Source of the DNA: Methylomonas sp.
GTDB taxonomy: Bacteria > Pseudomonadota > Gammaproteobacteria > Methylococcales > Methylomonadaceae
Length of the DNA: 6,146 nt
Assembly (NCBI GenBank): GCA_026988195.1
Contig: JALSLS010000474.1
Span: 1-6,146, forward strand
Direction: 5' to 3'
Made by a program: the position numbers and the translations under genes. Below the pieces are notes generated by a model. That model worked only from the letters and a program-made list of their open reading frames with translations. It was not told where the DNA came from and searched no databases. Shown here one piece after another: positions 5,854 to 6,146 of this stretch. The number at the start of each line of letters is the position of its first letter. The first letter of the stretch is position 1.

Positions 5854-6146
5854 CGCTTAACCAGCTTAGCATAATAAAACCCATCCATATTCTGCTGACC
5901 TGTTAGTACCTGCCGCCCAAAAGCTCTCTTCACCCCCCACTCAGCAACAATCTCAACTTCTTCAGCATGACTTTGCTTGGCTAAAAAAGCTTCAATTTGC
6001 TGCTCATTTTCTTGCTTCAGTACAGAGCAGGTTGCATATAACAAAACACCACCAGGAAGCAATAACTCCCACGCGGCCTGCAGTATTTTCTGCTGCACGG
6101 CTTGTAATTCAGCAATATCTGATTCGCGCCGTAATATTTTTATATC
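5850..6146 (-). CDS. rsmB: 16S rRNA m5C967 methyltransferase RsmB, C-terminal part (cut by window edge)
   Basis: RsmB (Sun/Fmu) uses S-adenosylmethionine to methylate C967 of 16S rRNA. The frame is open to the window edge, so only the last 98 residues are present and the true start lies outside. The visible part begins DIKILRRESDIAEL, typical of the segment after the motif IV region. It contains LLPGGVLLYATCSVLKQENEQQ, in which the TCS cysteine (codon at 6027-6029) is the motif VI catalytic nucleophile of this family. It ends MDGFYYAKLVKR, the usual RsmB C-terminus. A GTG at 6096-6098 lies inside the conserved domain and is not a real start. The stop codon overlaps the GTG of the DUF4390 gene by 4 bp, marking rsmB as the upstream member of the ntrYX operon. 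Confidence 0.93.
   Translation of the reverse strand, partial: DIKILRRESDIAELQAVQQKILQAAWELLLPGGVLLYATCSVLKQENEQQIEAFLAKQSHAEEVEIVAEWGVKRAFGRQVLTGQQNMDGFYYAKLVKR

Overview
The window reads as a piece of ordinary core chromosome from a gammaproteobacterium with an AT-rich genome. The evidence is the protein-level character of ribosomal proteins L13 and S9, and the rsmB - DUF4390 - ntrY - ntrX gene order, which I know from gamma- and betaproteobacteria. I cannot name a genus. No mobile element, CRISPR array, tRNA or rRNA was seen.

Layout. Five complete genes and one partial gene lie on the minus strand and are read from the right edge leftward. They are the 3' end of rsmB (16S rRNA m5C methyltransferase), a secreted DUF4390 protein, the ntrY sensor kinase, the ntrX response regulator, then rplM (L13) and rpsI (S9). 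The first four are packed with overlaps of 4 and about 19 bp and a 10 bp gap, so they look like one translationally coupled operon. rplM-rpsI follows 77 bp behind ntrX and has its own strong sigma70-type promoter (TTGAAA, 17 bp, TAAAAT). It ends at a strong intrinsic terminator about 40 bp past rpsI. At the left end a single plus-strand gene, a secreted NlpE-N-domain protein, converges on rpsI. The roughly 300 bp between the two stop codons hold the shared terminator, an imperfect 14 bp-stem palindrome and a short GC-rich palindrome.

How the genes work together. NtrY is a membrane kinase with four membrane segments, HAMP, PAS, HisKA and HATPase domains. It should phosphorylate the receiver domain of NtrX. 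The secreted DUF4390 protein, overlapping ntrY, is a candidate periplasmic partner, but that is inference. rplM and rpsI encode two ribosomal proteins that are normally co-transcribed and self-regulated.

The most notable point is that NtrX keeps a full receiver domain and a Fis-type DNA-binding domain while its AAA+ domain is degenerate. The sigma54-contacting GAFTGA loop is gone, the Walker B aspartate is Gly, and one of the two arginine fingers is Leu. It probably does not act as a classical sigma54 activator. I found no convincing evidence of a wholly new system; the findings are modest and specific.
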